Of a stretch of 64,000 nucleotides of DNA, positions 23,382 through 34,300 are shown in pieces. The DNA is taken from positions 2,150,463-2,214,462 of the forward strand of contig JAVDOI010000007.1 in the NCBI GenBank assembly GCA_032191485.1, in the 5' to 3' direction. The notes below the pieces were generated by a model. The model saw nothing but the letters and a program-made list of their open reading frames with translations, did not search any database and was not told the DNA's origin. The first letter of the stretch is position 1. Each line of letters begins with the position of its first letter. The DNA is from Leptoclinus maculatus (lineage: Eukaryota > Chordata > Actinopteri > Perciformes > Stichaeidae). A program made the position numbers and the translations under genes.

Positions 23382-23618
23382 CCCAGGTGGTTCTTCTGTG
23401 TGGAGTTTGCACGTTCTTCCCGTAGCAGCGTGGGTTCCCTTCGGGTTCTCCGGCTTCCTCCCACAGTCCAAAGACATGCAGCTTAGGACATGCAGCTTAG
23501 GTACACCCTGTCCGGAGACAGGGTGTACCCTGCCGTCGCCCAATGTCAGCTGGGATCGGCTCCAGCGCCCAGCGACCCTGAATAGGATAAGCAGTTAGGA
23601 GAATGGAATGGGAATGGA
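23382..23618 (+). mobile_element. Common teleost retroposon 3' fragment
   Basis: Contains GGAGTTTGCACGTTCTTCCC, TCCTCCCACAGTCCAAAGAC, CAGCTGGGATCGGCTCCAGC and AGGATAAGCAGTTAGG, words I recognise from an abundant fish interspersed repeat that ends in GGATGG-like units. It carries a local 14-bp tandem duplication and a perfect hairpin. Confidence 0.6.
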
Positions 23619-24095
23619 ATATATATATAAATACACTGACTCCACAATGAGTGCTTTCACTTTTCATACTTTAACTACATTTAACTGATAATACTTTTAC
23701 CTGAGTATGTTTTTTAATGCATGACCCGGTAACATTGTGAACAAAAAAAGCTGAAGGGTAGAATATAGTGGCGGAAATAGTGCTTCCACAAAGAAGTTGT
23801 TTGTCTTGTGCACTAATTTGTCGCTGCTCCTGATGGAACAAAGCTATTGCAAACACAATACTAAGTGTCTAATACTAAGTGTATATATATATATATATAT
23901 TCTCTATATATATTGAGAGAGAGAGAGAGACAGACAGAGAGATATATTCTGCATTAGAGGACTTTAGAAATGGTCTACGACCAGCAGAGGATGCTGTTTG
24001 GTTAAAATAGGCTCTGAGACATTGGAGGAGCATCTGGAGACCAACACACAGACACTTTTGTCTACATATCTGCTTCCATTGATATTATCTCACAC

Positions 24096-24780
24096 CAGTG
24101 GCGGGCCGTCAGGGCCTGCAAAGCCTTCTCTGCTGGCCTAGACAGAATCACAAAGTTATAGCTATTTTATAATTTAATAATTTTTCATAAATACACTACA
24201 TGTATTATAATTTATAAAAATATTGTTCCCATTATCTTATTTTCTCATTGCACAGCTACTGTCTTCCTCAGTTGCTCTGCTTCCAGTGCAGCTTGTTTTA
24301 AGTAGAGCTTTTATCCAATCAGATTTCACCTCTGTGTCTCTAGGTAGAAGAGAGGCCCGAGGCCTGCAGACTCACAAGTGAATCCATGTGCAGTTTAAGT
24401 GAATGGGGACGATATTGTTGATTGTCATAGTGTTCAACCAATCAGATCTTTAGTTTGACATGTTGGGCGTATTCTTTGACATGTCAGAGCCTTCTAGCTG
24501 GCCTAGCCATACGTGATTGGTCACTGGGCTAGCCTGACATGTTGGGCGGTGACAATCCCAATATCTGCTGCCTCTGTCGAGCGGACATTTTCAGCCCTAA
24601 AAACGCATTCAAACGTATTCAAGAAATACAACTGGGGAGGCTCGACTGTCTTCACTGGCGTCCATGAATCGAGAAGGACTTCTTACTGGAACTAAAACGC
24701 ACGGATGTACTGAACAACCGTGGGATTAAACTCTTTATTAACAAAGAAAGGAGGATGGACTTTGTCTTTAAATAGTGAAC
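24096..24780 (+). mobile_element. Internally deleted hAT transposon with transposase C-terminus
   Basis: The left end is CAGTGGCGGGCCGTCAGGGC. Near the right, one frame (24513-24695) reads VTIPISAASVERTFSALK, the signature of the hAT C-terminal dimerisation region, and after a frameshift another reads EKDFLLELKRTDVLNNRG and KERRMDFVFK before a stop at about 24774. The N-terminal and catalytic parts are missing. I could not find a matching right inverted repeat, so the right boundary is approximate. Confidence 0.75.
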
Positions 24781-25930
24781 ATCAGCTTTGGTAAGTGAAC
24801 TGCTTTTGTTTTTACATCTGCAGTAGCTTTAATATGCTTGTTTATATATTATTATTTGTACAACTTGTAAGGATAACAAAAGTCTGCCTGTGTGTACAGC
24901 GAATGTGAATGGGGAACCTGTGGGTTATGTTCCTTCACCTATGTAAAGTACGCTCTAAAAACTCTGAACAATGGTTACTTAATAAAATGAAGGCAACAAA
25001 GTGACACGTAATATAATTGATTAGATTTTAAGTACTACAACTTTGAGTAAAAAGTATTGAATAAAATAATTAAATCTAAACAAAAACATGATGTAAATTA
25101 ATGAATATTTGGGTGAAATTGATTTACATTTACTGAATATTTGGGTGAAATTGATTTATATTTACTGAATATTTGGGTGAAATTGATTTACATTTACTGA
25201 GTATTTGGGTGAAATTGATTTACATTTATTAATTATCTGGGTTAAATTGAGTCAGATTCACTAAATAAAATAAATGATATCAATTCACATTTTAGCACAT
25301 TGTTACTTAATTCAACACATTCCCACTGCTATTCTAACTTTAAATCTATTCAATAACATTGATTGTCACTTTGTTGCCATGTCTAATTCACTCAATACTA
25401 TGCCATCTTGGTGCCAAAGTAAACATAACTTGGGCCAACAGATCACCATGCATATACAGTACAGCAGGTAAACATTTATTTGTGCAAATTTGTTTAAACA
25501 TGCTTATCGAACATCTTTCAAGTGCAAAATGTGAAAATAAAAAACAAAATAGAGAAAAGGGCTATAAGAAAAATAAAAGTGAAACAAATGCAATTCAATG
25601 TCTAATATTACGATGTTTTCAAACTGCAATTTTTTTTTCTTTTCTTTGAATGTTTTATTTATTACATGCACAGATACAAATTCTAAGGGTCAATGTGTTT
25701 TTCAAATGCCTCATTTCTTAAAATGGGACTCACTTGAATCACTTGAATCACAAGTTAAAAGAACAGCTGCCTGTGCGGTAAACATCATGCCACTCCCCTC
25801 AAATGAGTATGGTTAACACTTGAACAACCACATGCAGCACTAAAACTCTGTTGAACTCCAGGAAGACAAACGTACTTCTAACTGGAATCCTTATATTGAA
25901 CAACGACAGTTTTAACAGTGACTGAACAAT
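24781..25930. other. Intergenic AT-rich DNA
   Basis: Apart from the 32-bp tandem repeat listed separately, nothing is recognised. Short open frames are composition-driven. Confidence 0.5.
25102..25262. repeat. 32-bp tandem repeat, five copies
   Basis: The unit is TGAATATTTGGGTGAAATTG then ATTTACATTTAC. The first three or four copies are nearly identical and the last is degraded (TTAATTATCTGGGTTAAATT). Confidence 0.9.
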
Positions 25931-26248
25931 TCACTTTTCAGAAGCTAGTAACTTGTTCTTGAGGCTGTTCACTTTTGGGGACAGCTTTGAGCAGTCCAGC
26001 CCCAGCAGGACTTTCTGGAACACTTCAAACGTGTATCTGAGCTCCTTGGGATAGGCAAGGTTAAGTGCATATGCCAAGCCAACAAGCATGCAGCAAGCCC
26101 TTGAAAAGTTATCCAACGCAGACAGAACTGTCATGCCCTGCATCACGATACCAACGTCGTCGGGACCCTCTGACGTATTAGTCTTGATGGTGTAGATTGT
26201 CATGCGTTGTACAGCAAGGTCCTGCGACACACTGTCTTCATCAGCATC
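25931..26248 (-). pseudogene. Last exon of the SAMD3-like pseudogene
   Basis: Acceptor TTTCAG followed by 106 codons ending in TGA. It is intact in itself. Key conserved words are DVGIVMQGMTVL, YALNLAYPKELRYTFE and LDCSKLSPKVNSLKNKLL. Confidence 0.75.
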
Positions 26249-26922
26249 CTGAAATAGCAAGAACATTATGTATTACGGACTGTACAGCCAAAAGATAAGG
26301 TCCTAATTGAACATCTCCCAAATTGCTTTCATCCCTTTGGACAAGAAAACCTGTAGCTGTCATAGCTGTTGCACATTATGCACCCTATTTATGTAAGTGA
26401 TTTAGACATTTTAGACAAAAAATGTATTGTAAAGCGTATTTTCATTTAAGTTTAGTTAAAAAGCATCCAATCACCTCACCAAGAAATTAAAACATTTCAA
26501 TGACCAGAGATAATGATCTTTTTTCTGGCACTTGTGTATTGATGAATATATTATTCTACATTCACTAACAGGCTAATAATAATAAATAGGTGGCTCAGTC
26601 TCTCATATAAAAGTGACTCTGGGCAGCTTTGTGAATAGCTCTGAATTCTGCCAGTTGGTGTAATCAGATTGAGATGGCGAGCATTCAGTAATAGTCCTTA
26701 TTTCTGCAGTAGTATTTAAAAATTCCTTCATGGAAAACACAGAGGACAATAATTATCTACATGACTCGATGAAACAATAAAAAGAAGTAGCTTGCCACAA
26801 ATTACTGGGAGAAATAAAGTTATGATTGTATTTCATGATTTGACCATCCCAGGACATAACAGGTAGAAGAGATGAGAGAGAGAGATCACTTTCTTTATAT
26901 TTCAACATATACTTTAACTTAC

Positions 26923-27015
26923 ATCATACTCTGATCAGAGTTGATCTGGAGATTCCCCAAGGTACACCATCAAACACCGAATGACAGCATCTCGGGTCAT
27001 GTTGATGCTTGGAGC
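26923..27015 (-). pseudogene. Internal exon with in-frame stop
   Basis: 93 bp between a CAG acceptor and a consensus GTAAGT donor. The frame reads APSINMTRDAVIRCLMVYLG, ESPDQL, then TGA, then SEYD, and continues in phase into the next exon. Confidence 0.7.
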
Positions 27016-30000
27016 CTGAAATAACAAAAATAAACATGAGTAAAAAGTCATCCACTGATCTAAAACTAGGTGACTTGTATTACTGTTAAAAAAAAGAAAT
27101 GCATATCAAGGATCCTTGATATTCTTTCTGTGTCCAGCCCAGTGAAACACTTCCTATCATTAATTCCAGGGAACCAGCTGTGACTCCAGGAAGCCATTGG
27201 TCCCAGCAAATAAATAGTGCATGCCACATAAACTCCCACAAAACCACAACACTTTACACCTTGCTTTTTGTATGGGTTAAGACATAACATGTTAATCGGT
27301 GAGCTCTCTGTGTGCTTGTATGCATATTTCCTTAGGACAGAGCCAGACTAGCTGTTAACCCGTTTCCAGTTTAACGATAAGGTAATTCAATGTAAAAAAA
27401 CAACAACAAAAAAAACGTAACTTTTGTGCTTATCGTGGCTGATAATCACATAACAATTGCAGGCTGAGGGTTTTGGTGTCCAATCAACAAAATAAAAAGG
27501 AATCGTTAATGTAAAAGCACTACTTGGCTACTCAAACCTGTGCCTTTGGTGGTGAGTTAAAATGTATACTCAGTGGCCACTTTAAATGTGTTCTACTGTA
27601 ATCTAATGCATATCAATGCAATGTTTCTACTTTTATGATAGATATAACGTTTTTGTTAACACTGTCAAGTGTTAATTAAGTACATTTTAATATTGAGTTC
27701 CATATAATTGAAGATATTGTACTGAACCACACTAATATTCTGACTACCAGGGGTAAAACTGTTTACCTCTAACCTATTTTTCTTCCTACGTCACCCGTCT
27801 GTTCCCACTGCCAAGGACAAGAGACAAGAGGAGTCTACACAAGAGATAACCACACAGCATCGCCTTGGAGACTTTACGGGAAGGATTCCCCCGCCTAAGG
27901 ACAGCCAAGAGGAGGAGTCTCCAACCTCATCATCAGGAACCGCCTCTGATCTCCCACTTTCCCCACCCTTCCGAGAGGAGGAGTCTTTACCTCCCTCCCC
28001 AGCACCTACTTCCACCCCCCAGACTACATCCAGGTCCCTTTCCTCTCTCACACTCTCCCCATCCTCCCCCCACCTGGAGTTCACTGACTACATGAAAGAG
28101 CTGGTCATTGCTGGAACCAAACACACTCCTCGCCCCACTCCTCGACGTACAGTTCCACCTCCGCATCCAGCCCCACCCCTGCCACCGGCTCCAAGTCCTA
28201 AGCGCCGTGCCCCTCCCCCACCTTCCCTAACTGATAAAGGCAATAATTGATATCTTCTGGGTCCAGGCTACAAGGCTAATGACACCAATGATTCTCTCCA
28301 GGAAAAGTCGGGGCCCTGTATGCAGCTAGCCTTCTCAATTCCTGTCCTGATAGTTTATAGAAAAAGAAAGGAGAGGCTGCGAAGAAACAATAGTAAACCT
28401 GCAAACTTATCAAACTTAACATTCATTCCTCGTCAGCCTGTCCAAATAGAATCAATGATTTTATTGTTAGGCACAAACTGGACATTTTGTTTTTAACTGA
28501 AACTTGGTTAAACCAAGATAACAGTGCAGCTGTTCTTATTGAATCAACACCTCACAACTTCAGTTTAATGAGTGAAACAAGAGCGCAGAAGAAAGGAGGT
28601 GGAGTTGCTATTTTATTTAATGATTCTCTTCAATGCAAGCAGATGTCCTTTGGTCATTTTAGTTCTTTTGAATATGTGGCTCTGAATTCCACTCAAGCTT
28701 TATTCCTAAACATTTACAGACCTCCTAAATACTGTGCAACCTTCTTTGATGAGTTTACTGAACTGCTGTCGATAATCTGTATTGATTTTGACTGTGTTGT
28801 TATTGTTGGTGATTTTAATATCCATGTTGATAATCCCCAGGACAGAGGGTCTATAGAACTATGTGGTGTCCTTGATAACTATGATCTGACTCAGCATGTG
28901 ACAGGACCCCCCCCCACACCAGGGGGCACACTCTGGACCTAATCATCACCAAAGGTCTAAACATTTCCAAGGTCGCTGTGATTGATGTTGCACTCTCTGA
29001 TCATTTCTGTGTTTTCTTTGAGAGTGCAATCTCCTTGCACACAAATGTCCAAACCGAGGTTGTGACAAAGCGTTACATCTCTGAAAACACCGGTGAACTA
29101 TTTATTCAGAAGTACTCCTCCACACCAGCCCTCTCTTGCATCTCAGCCAATGAGCTTGTAGATAGCTTCAATTCTAAAGTTAAAAATGTTATTGATGCCA
29201 TTGCACCCACTAAAGTGAAGGTTGTCTCGGGTAAGCAAAGGTCTCCTTGGAGAAATGCCACGCTGGTCAGAATAGAGAAACGAGTGTCGGAAAGCTGAGC
29301 GCAGGTGGCGAAAAACAAATCTCCAGGTTCACTGTGACATCTATAAAGAGAGACTTCGCAAATATAATTTGGAACTTAGAAATGCAAGGCAGTCCTTCTT
29401 CTCTGACATCATAACCAAAAATAATAACAATACACGCGCCTTATTTGCTACCGTCGACAGGCTAACAAACCCACCAGTGTCAGTAGCTGCTGAGCTCCAA
29501 TCCACCTGGGCTTGCAATCGATTTGCCTCCTTTTTTACTGACAACATTCAGAAAATTAGACAAGCAGTCAGTGCCTCCACACCAACCACAGGATATGTGT
29601 TGTCCCCATCTCTGAATAACATCCATTCAAATATCATGACACAATTTCATTCAATCGACCATAGAAGCTTGGAAGACATTATACAACATCTGAAGTCATC
29701 CTCCTGCTGCTTGGATATTCTACCAACACGCTTTTTCAAAGATATTTCAAACTGCATGACCACTGATCTGTTACACATTGTAAACACATCCCTTCTCTCA
29801 GGTGTCTTCCCACAAGCCCTAAAAACTGCAGTTATTAAACCGCTCCTAAAGAAGGCTAATTTAGACACCGCAACAATGAAAAATTATAGGCCAATATCAA
29901 ACCTCCCATTTTTAAGTAAAATAATTGAAAAAGCGGTTTTTCAACAGCTGAACAACTTCTTGGCCGTAAATAAGTGTTTTGATGTCTTCCAGTCAGGCTT

Positions 30001-30286
30001 TCGACAGCACCACAGTACTGAAACTGCTCTTGTTAAGGTTTTCAACGACATCCACTTAAACACAGACAATGGCAGAATTTCAGTCTTAGTATTACTGGAT
30101 CTCAGTGCTGCATTCGACACGGTCGACCATAACATACTACTAGAAAGACTAAAACTCTGGGTGGGACTCTCTGGCACAGCACTTAACTGGTTTGAATCCT
30201 ACTTGAAGGACCGAGAATACTTTGTGTCTGTAGCTAATTACACATCAGAGCTGACTAAAATGACATGTGGTGTTCCCCAAGGTTCA

Positions 30287-30294
30287 ATACTGGG
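30287..30294. repeat. 8-bp target site duplication of the nested hAT, left copy
   Basis: ATACTGGG; the right copy is 31346-31353. Removing one copy plus the element restores the LINE reading across SILG|PLLF. Confidence 0.93.
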
Positions 30295-31345
30295 CAGTGG
30301 CGGCTGGTCCATAGAGGGCGCTAGGGCGCCGCCCCCCCTAGAGCTACAAAAAATAAAAATAAAAATAAAAATAAAAATAAAAATAAAAATAAAATTTAAA
30401 ATAAAAATAAACTATACAAATTGTCAATATTTGTGTTTTTGAAACATGGAATCACCCAGTAATATGTGTAAAATATGATATCTGCGGTAAATATATGCTT
30501 TTCCTGCTTGTCCTCTCTGCCTGTCTGCTCTTCCTCTCTGTGTGTGCACGTCTCAGCTGGCTGGGGCGCTCGAAAAACTGCCCCAAAGAGGCGGGTCTAT
30601 AAAGCAGTTTAGCCAATGCTGAGTAAAGATATAAATGAGTGACATACAATTCAGCCAATCAGCGTCCTCAAATAGATTCAGCTTGGGGCAGTTTTTTTCC
30701 TGCCCCAAGCTGCGCGTTCTCGTCAGGAGAAGTCTCTACAGGAGAGCGCCAGTGTGAGCACTACTCCTCCAAGACCCGTTTGAGAGGAGAACTGAGAGGA
30801 GAAACTACTGAAAGAGTTGATCCCAGATCAGCCTGACCTCACAATCAGACAGCAGACTAGCAGGAAAGAGAAGCAGTACATGAAGCTTCTCTACTAGCTG
30901 TACACCAGACAGGTTTGACTAGCTGGATGACGTCATGATAATAACTTATTTATCTTTTTAAAACAACGGGGACAGAATATGACATATATATTATTATATT
31001 ATACAGAATATTATATGATATATATATTATTATATTATACAGAATATTATATGATATATATATATATATATTATTATATTATACAGAATATTATTATATG
31101 TTATATATATTATATTATACTGAACTCCCTGTGAGGGTGACTAAAATAAGATGTCCTGACGTGTTTGTGAAAGTGTTATTTACTGCTTTTTTTCGTGTTG
31201 GAATAAATGTTAAATATTTAACTGCAAAGTAGTAATGCGCGTTTGATACCTTAATTTGTTTGCATTAAATCATTCTGGGATGTTTGCTGAAATTGATTGG
31301 ATGTGGCACAGCCCTACCAAGAACATTTTCCACCAGCCGCCACTG
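30295..31345. mobile_element. Non-autonomous hAT-type element nested in the LINE RT
   Basis: It begins CAGTGGCGGCTGGT and ends with the exact inverse ACCAGCCGCCACTG. The 8-bp ATACTGGG stands directly outside both ends (30287-30294 and 31346-31353). It is 1051 bp, carries an (AAAAAT)n tract near its left end and 3-4 copies of an AT-rich ~40-bp unit at 30980-31115, and no transposase frame. The 8-bp duplication and CAGTGG end place it in the hAT superfamily. Confidence 0.93.
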
Positions 31346-34300
31346 ATACTGGGGCCTCTTCTGTTCAACATCTACATGCTTCCACTAGCTCAGATTATGG
31401 AAAACAGCAAAGTCTGTTATCATAATTATGCAGACGACACACAAATCTACATAACTATATCACCAGGGGACTATAATCCCATACAAGGGCTGGTAAATGC
31501 ATTGAACAAATCAACAACTGGATGTGCCAGAACTTTCTTCAATTAAACAAAGATAAAACAGAAGTAATTGTTTTTGGTACCAAGGACGAACGATTGAAAG
31601 TCAGCGCTCAGCTTCAATCACTGATGTTAAAAACCTCAAACCAAGCCATAAATCTAGGTGTAGTTATGGATTCAGACCTCAACCTGAACAGCCATATCAA
31701 GACAATTACATAATCAGCCTCCTATCACCTGAAGAATATATCAAGGGTTAGAGGACTTGTGTCTCAACAGGATTTGTAAAACCTTGTCCATGCATTTATC
31801 TTCAGTAGACTGGACTACTGTAACGGTGTGTTTACAGGTCTCTGTAACAAGTCAATCAGAAAGCTGCAGCTGATTCAGAACGCTGCAGCTCGAGTCCTCA
31901 CTAAGACAAAGAAAGTGGATCACATCACTCCAGTTCTGAGGTCTTTACACTGGCTTCCTGTCCAACAAAGAATCAACTTTAAAATCCTGCTGTTGGTTTA
32001 TAAAGCACTGAATGGTTTAGGGCCAAAATACATCTGTGATCTGCTGCTACCTTATGAACCATCCCGACCCCTTAGGTCGTCTGGGACCGGTCTACTTTCT
32101 GTTCCCAGAGTCAGAACTAAACATGGAGAAGCAGCGTTCAGTGTTTCTGCTCCACATATCTGGAACAAAGTCCAGAAAGCTGCAGGTCTGCTGAGACCCT
32201 CAGCTCCTTTAAATCAAGACTGAAGACTTTTCTGTTTGCTGCCTTTAATTGAACCACATTCAAGGATATTAATCAATCTCCTGCAGTTCTGCATTTTACT
32301 ACTGTATTTTATTTCTTACACTGTTTTTTAATGTTTTAATGACTGTTTTTAATGTTCAATGAATGTTCTTAATTGTTTTTAAATCTCCTTTTCTTATGCC
32401 TTATGTTTTGATGCTTTTAATGGTTTCATGTGAAGCACTTTGAATTACCTTGTCGTTGAAATGTGCTATACAAATAAACTTGCCTTGCCTTGCCTTGCCT
32501 TACCACATGTATGTAAATATGGAGTACAAAGAATCAGAAACACCTTTCAGTACAATGCAGTTCAATACAGCACCACTTTTAACTGTGACCTCAATAATAA
32601 ACAAACAACTGAATGTACACATTTCCTACAATGCCATGAAGACATTCTAACTTTGAACATTCTAAACTTGAATAATTATGTACCTAATAAAGTGGCAATT
32701 GAGTGTATACTAACTAAAAATGTATGCAATTAGATCACACGTTTTTTGTAGAGGAAATCAAAAGTAAACATAGCCTCCTGTAGATTTAAGTAATAAGCAA
32801 ATGATATTCCAACTTTTTGATCATAAAATCTCAATAAAATAAAAAATATTAGCAAATAATACTCAATGAACGACACCTTGAGTAGGATAACGTCAGCCCC
32901 ATGGCTCCGCCCTTGGATTGGAAGAGGTTCAGCAGACCAGGAGTGTATTCATCCAGCATCGACATGAACTTCGATTCAAGGTGCACCGTTGTGATTCTCT
33001 GAAACTCAGCCTGGATCTGAAAGACAAAAAATTAAATCAGCTTTAATGCAACAATTATTACAAGCGTACATATGGTTATTACAACATTTTTAAAAGCAAG
33101 AAGCAACCTAATTCTGATAATCATTTTTAGAAATATTCAAATTAGCATGCTTATAACTCATGTGAGATGCCTCAAACAGAGCTGGCCATCTGGCTGTGAG
33201 GTCCCCTCTGCTGGGGGATTGTTGATGATTTAGTTTCTTCTGTGTGCAAATGTTTTGGCCATTTTTTCTTTTATCACTTTGTCGTTGTCATAGAACAAAC
33301 CCTAAGATAACAAGAAAAAAGGGTCTTATTGTTTAGTTTTTGTTGATTTTCTTTGCTACATAATGCATTAAAATGGAGTTCATAGCGTTTTTGTCTGACA
33401 TCTAAAGTATATTCACAACAACCATATACCGTAAATAAGTATCAATTAGTGTCAATGTGATCAAATTCTCTTAAATAGTAACTAGGGTGTGGAAAATGAT
33501 GACAAACAATGTGTCATCATAACTTAATTGCATGTTTATGAGACATTTGTGATCAGTACTTCTATATTTTCAGCTGCTTTAATTTCAAATCGAGGATGGA
33601 AATACTTATTTTGAACATCACTGACAATCAAAACTAGAAAAACAGCTTTTTAACCAGCAAAAGTTGATACAAAAAGTAGTAATAATCACTTTTGTATTGC
33701 AGAACAAACAACACAACATGTACTGTGTGTGAAATGTGGCATCACAGCATATTGTGTATTGCATAAAAGTATGATACATACCTGTTTTGATATTTCAATC
33801 AAAGATTGTTGATGCACCTGGGGAAAAAAGACTTATTAGCTTTAACTCAATTGGATAGATTCATATATTACACAAACACACACAAAACAGGGAACATATT
33901 AAAACTACACAAACACTAAGAGTTTACATTTGCCTGTCCACATATGATGAAAATCACAGGATTACAGACAAACACTGGCACTCAGGTATCACACAATATT
34001 TTAAGCGTTTAGGAAAGTTTACCATGCACATTTCAGTCAGGAAAGTACCAAACATACACGCAGCAAACGAAAACTTGTAACCATAAGAAGCTGAACCTGG
34101 CACAACTCTGTCTTGTTCCTGTTTCCTTTACGTGCACAATACCACCATTGTTTCAACCACAGGTGATCTTTCCCAGGTTAAGATAAAAAGGGAAGTTAGT
34201 CTGTGATATATGTAATATGTATAAAGTTAAATGCATATTACTGTAGTTTTACAGAGATTAAATAAATCCCTGATTTGATTTATTATATACTGATTTAACA

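Larger units (their letters stand above)
22347..24095. other. Intergenic, retroposon tails and microsatellites
   Basis: No gene is seen. 22505-22520 is TG. 22750-22804 (GTAAGTCGCTTTGGATAAAAG, then GCGTCTGCTAAATGACTG and AATGT repeats) is a widespread fish retroposon 3' end. 22812-22837 is TA. 23880-23900 is TA, and 23915-23943 is GA/CAGA. Confidence 0.55.
27790..32506 (+). mobile_element. L2-like LINE, degenerate, interrupted by a hAT element
   Basis: Parts in order: a proline-rich open frame without start (about 27799-28250), possibly the end of ORF1; an APE-type endonuclease (28487-28942: ETWL, GGGVAILF, VIVGDFNIH; then IDVALSDHF in another frame); a reverse transcriptase (29369-30290: NYRPISNLPFLSKIIEK, QSGFRQHHSTETAL, LLDLSAAFDTVDH, GVPQGSILG; continuing 31350-32223: YADDTQIY, LNKDKTEVIVF, LHWLPVQQRI); and a 3' UTR ending in CTTGCCTTGCCTTGCC. 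Several frameshifts and stops make it inactive (one at a C-run near 28910, one near 29290, a stop near 31712). Removing the 1051-bp insertion leaves about 3.7 kb. Confidence 0.9.
25931..33817 (-). pseudogene. Decayed multi-exon gene of a multicopy fish family (SAMD3-like)
   Basis: Four minus-strand exons with good splice sites are visible: 33817-33782 (VHQQSLIEISKQ), 33016-32877 (IQAEFQRITT ... DEYTPGLLNLFQSKGGAMG), 27015-26923 (APSINMTRDAVIRCLMVYL) and 26248-25931 (DDVGIVMQGMTVL ... YALNLAYPKELRYTFE ... KNKLLASEK, stop). The pattern matches the C-terminal half of proteins often annotated as SAM domain-containing protein 3-like in fish genomes; the molecular function is unknown to me. Exon 33016-32877 is 140 bp and needs one extra base to join in phase, and exon 27015-26923 has an in-frame TGA after PDQL. 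No N-terminal exons are found. A whole LINE sits in the intron. I read it as a pseudogene; restored use by alternative splicing is possible but unlikely. Confidence 0.7.
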
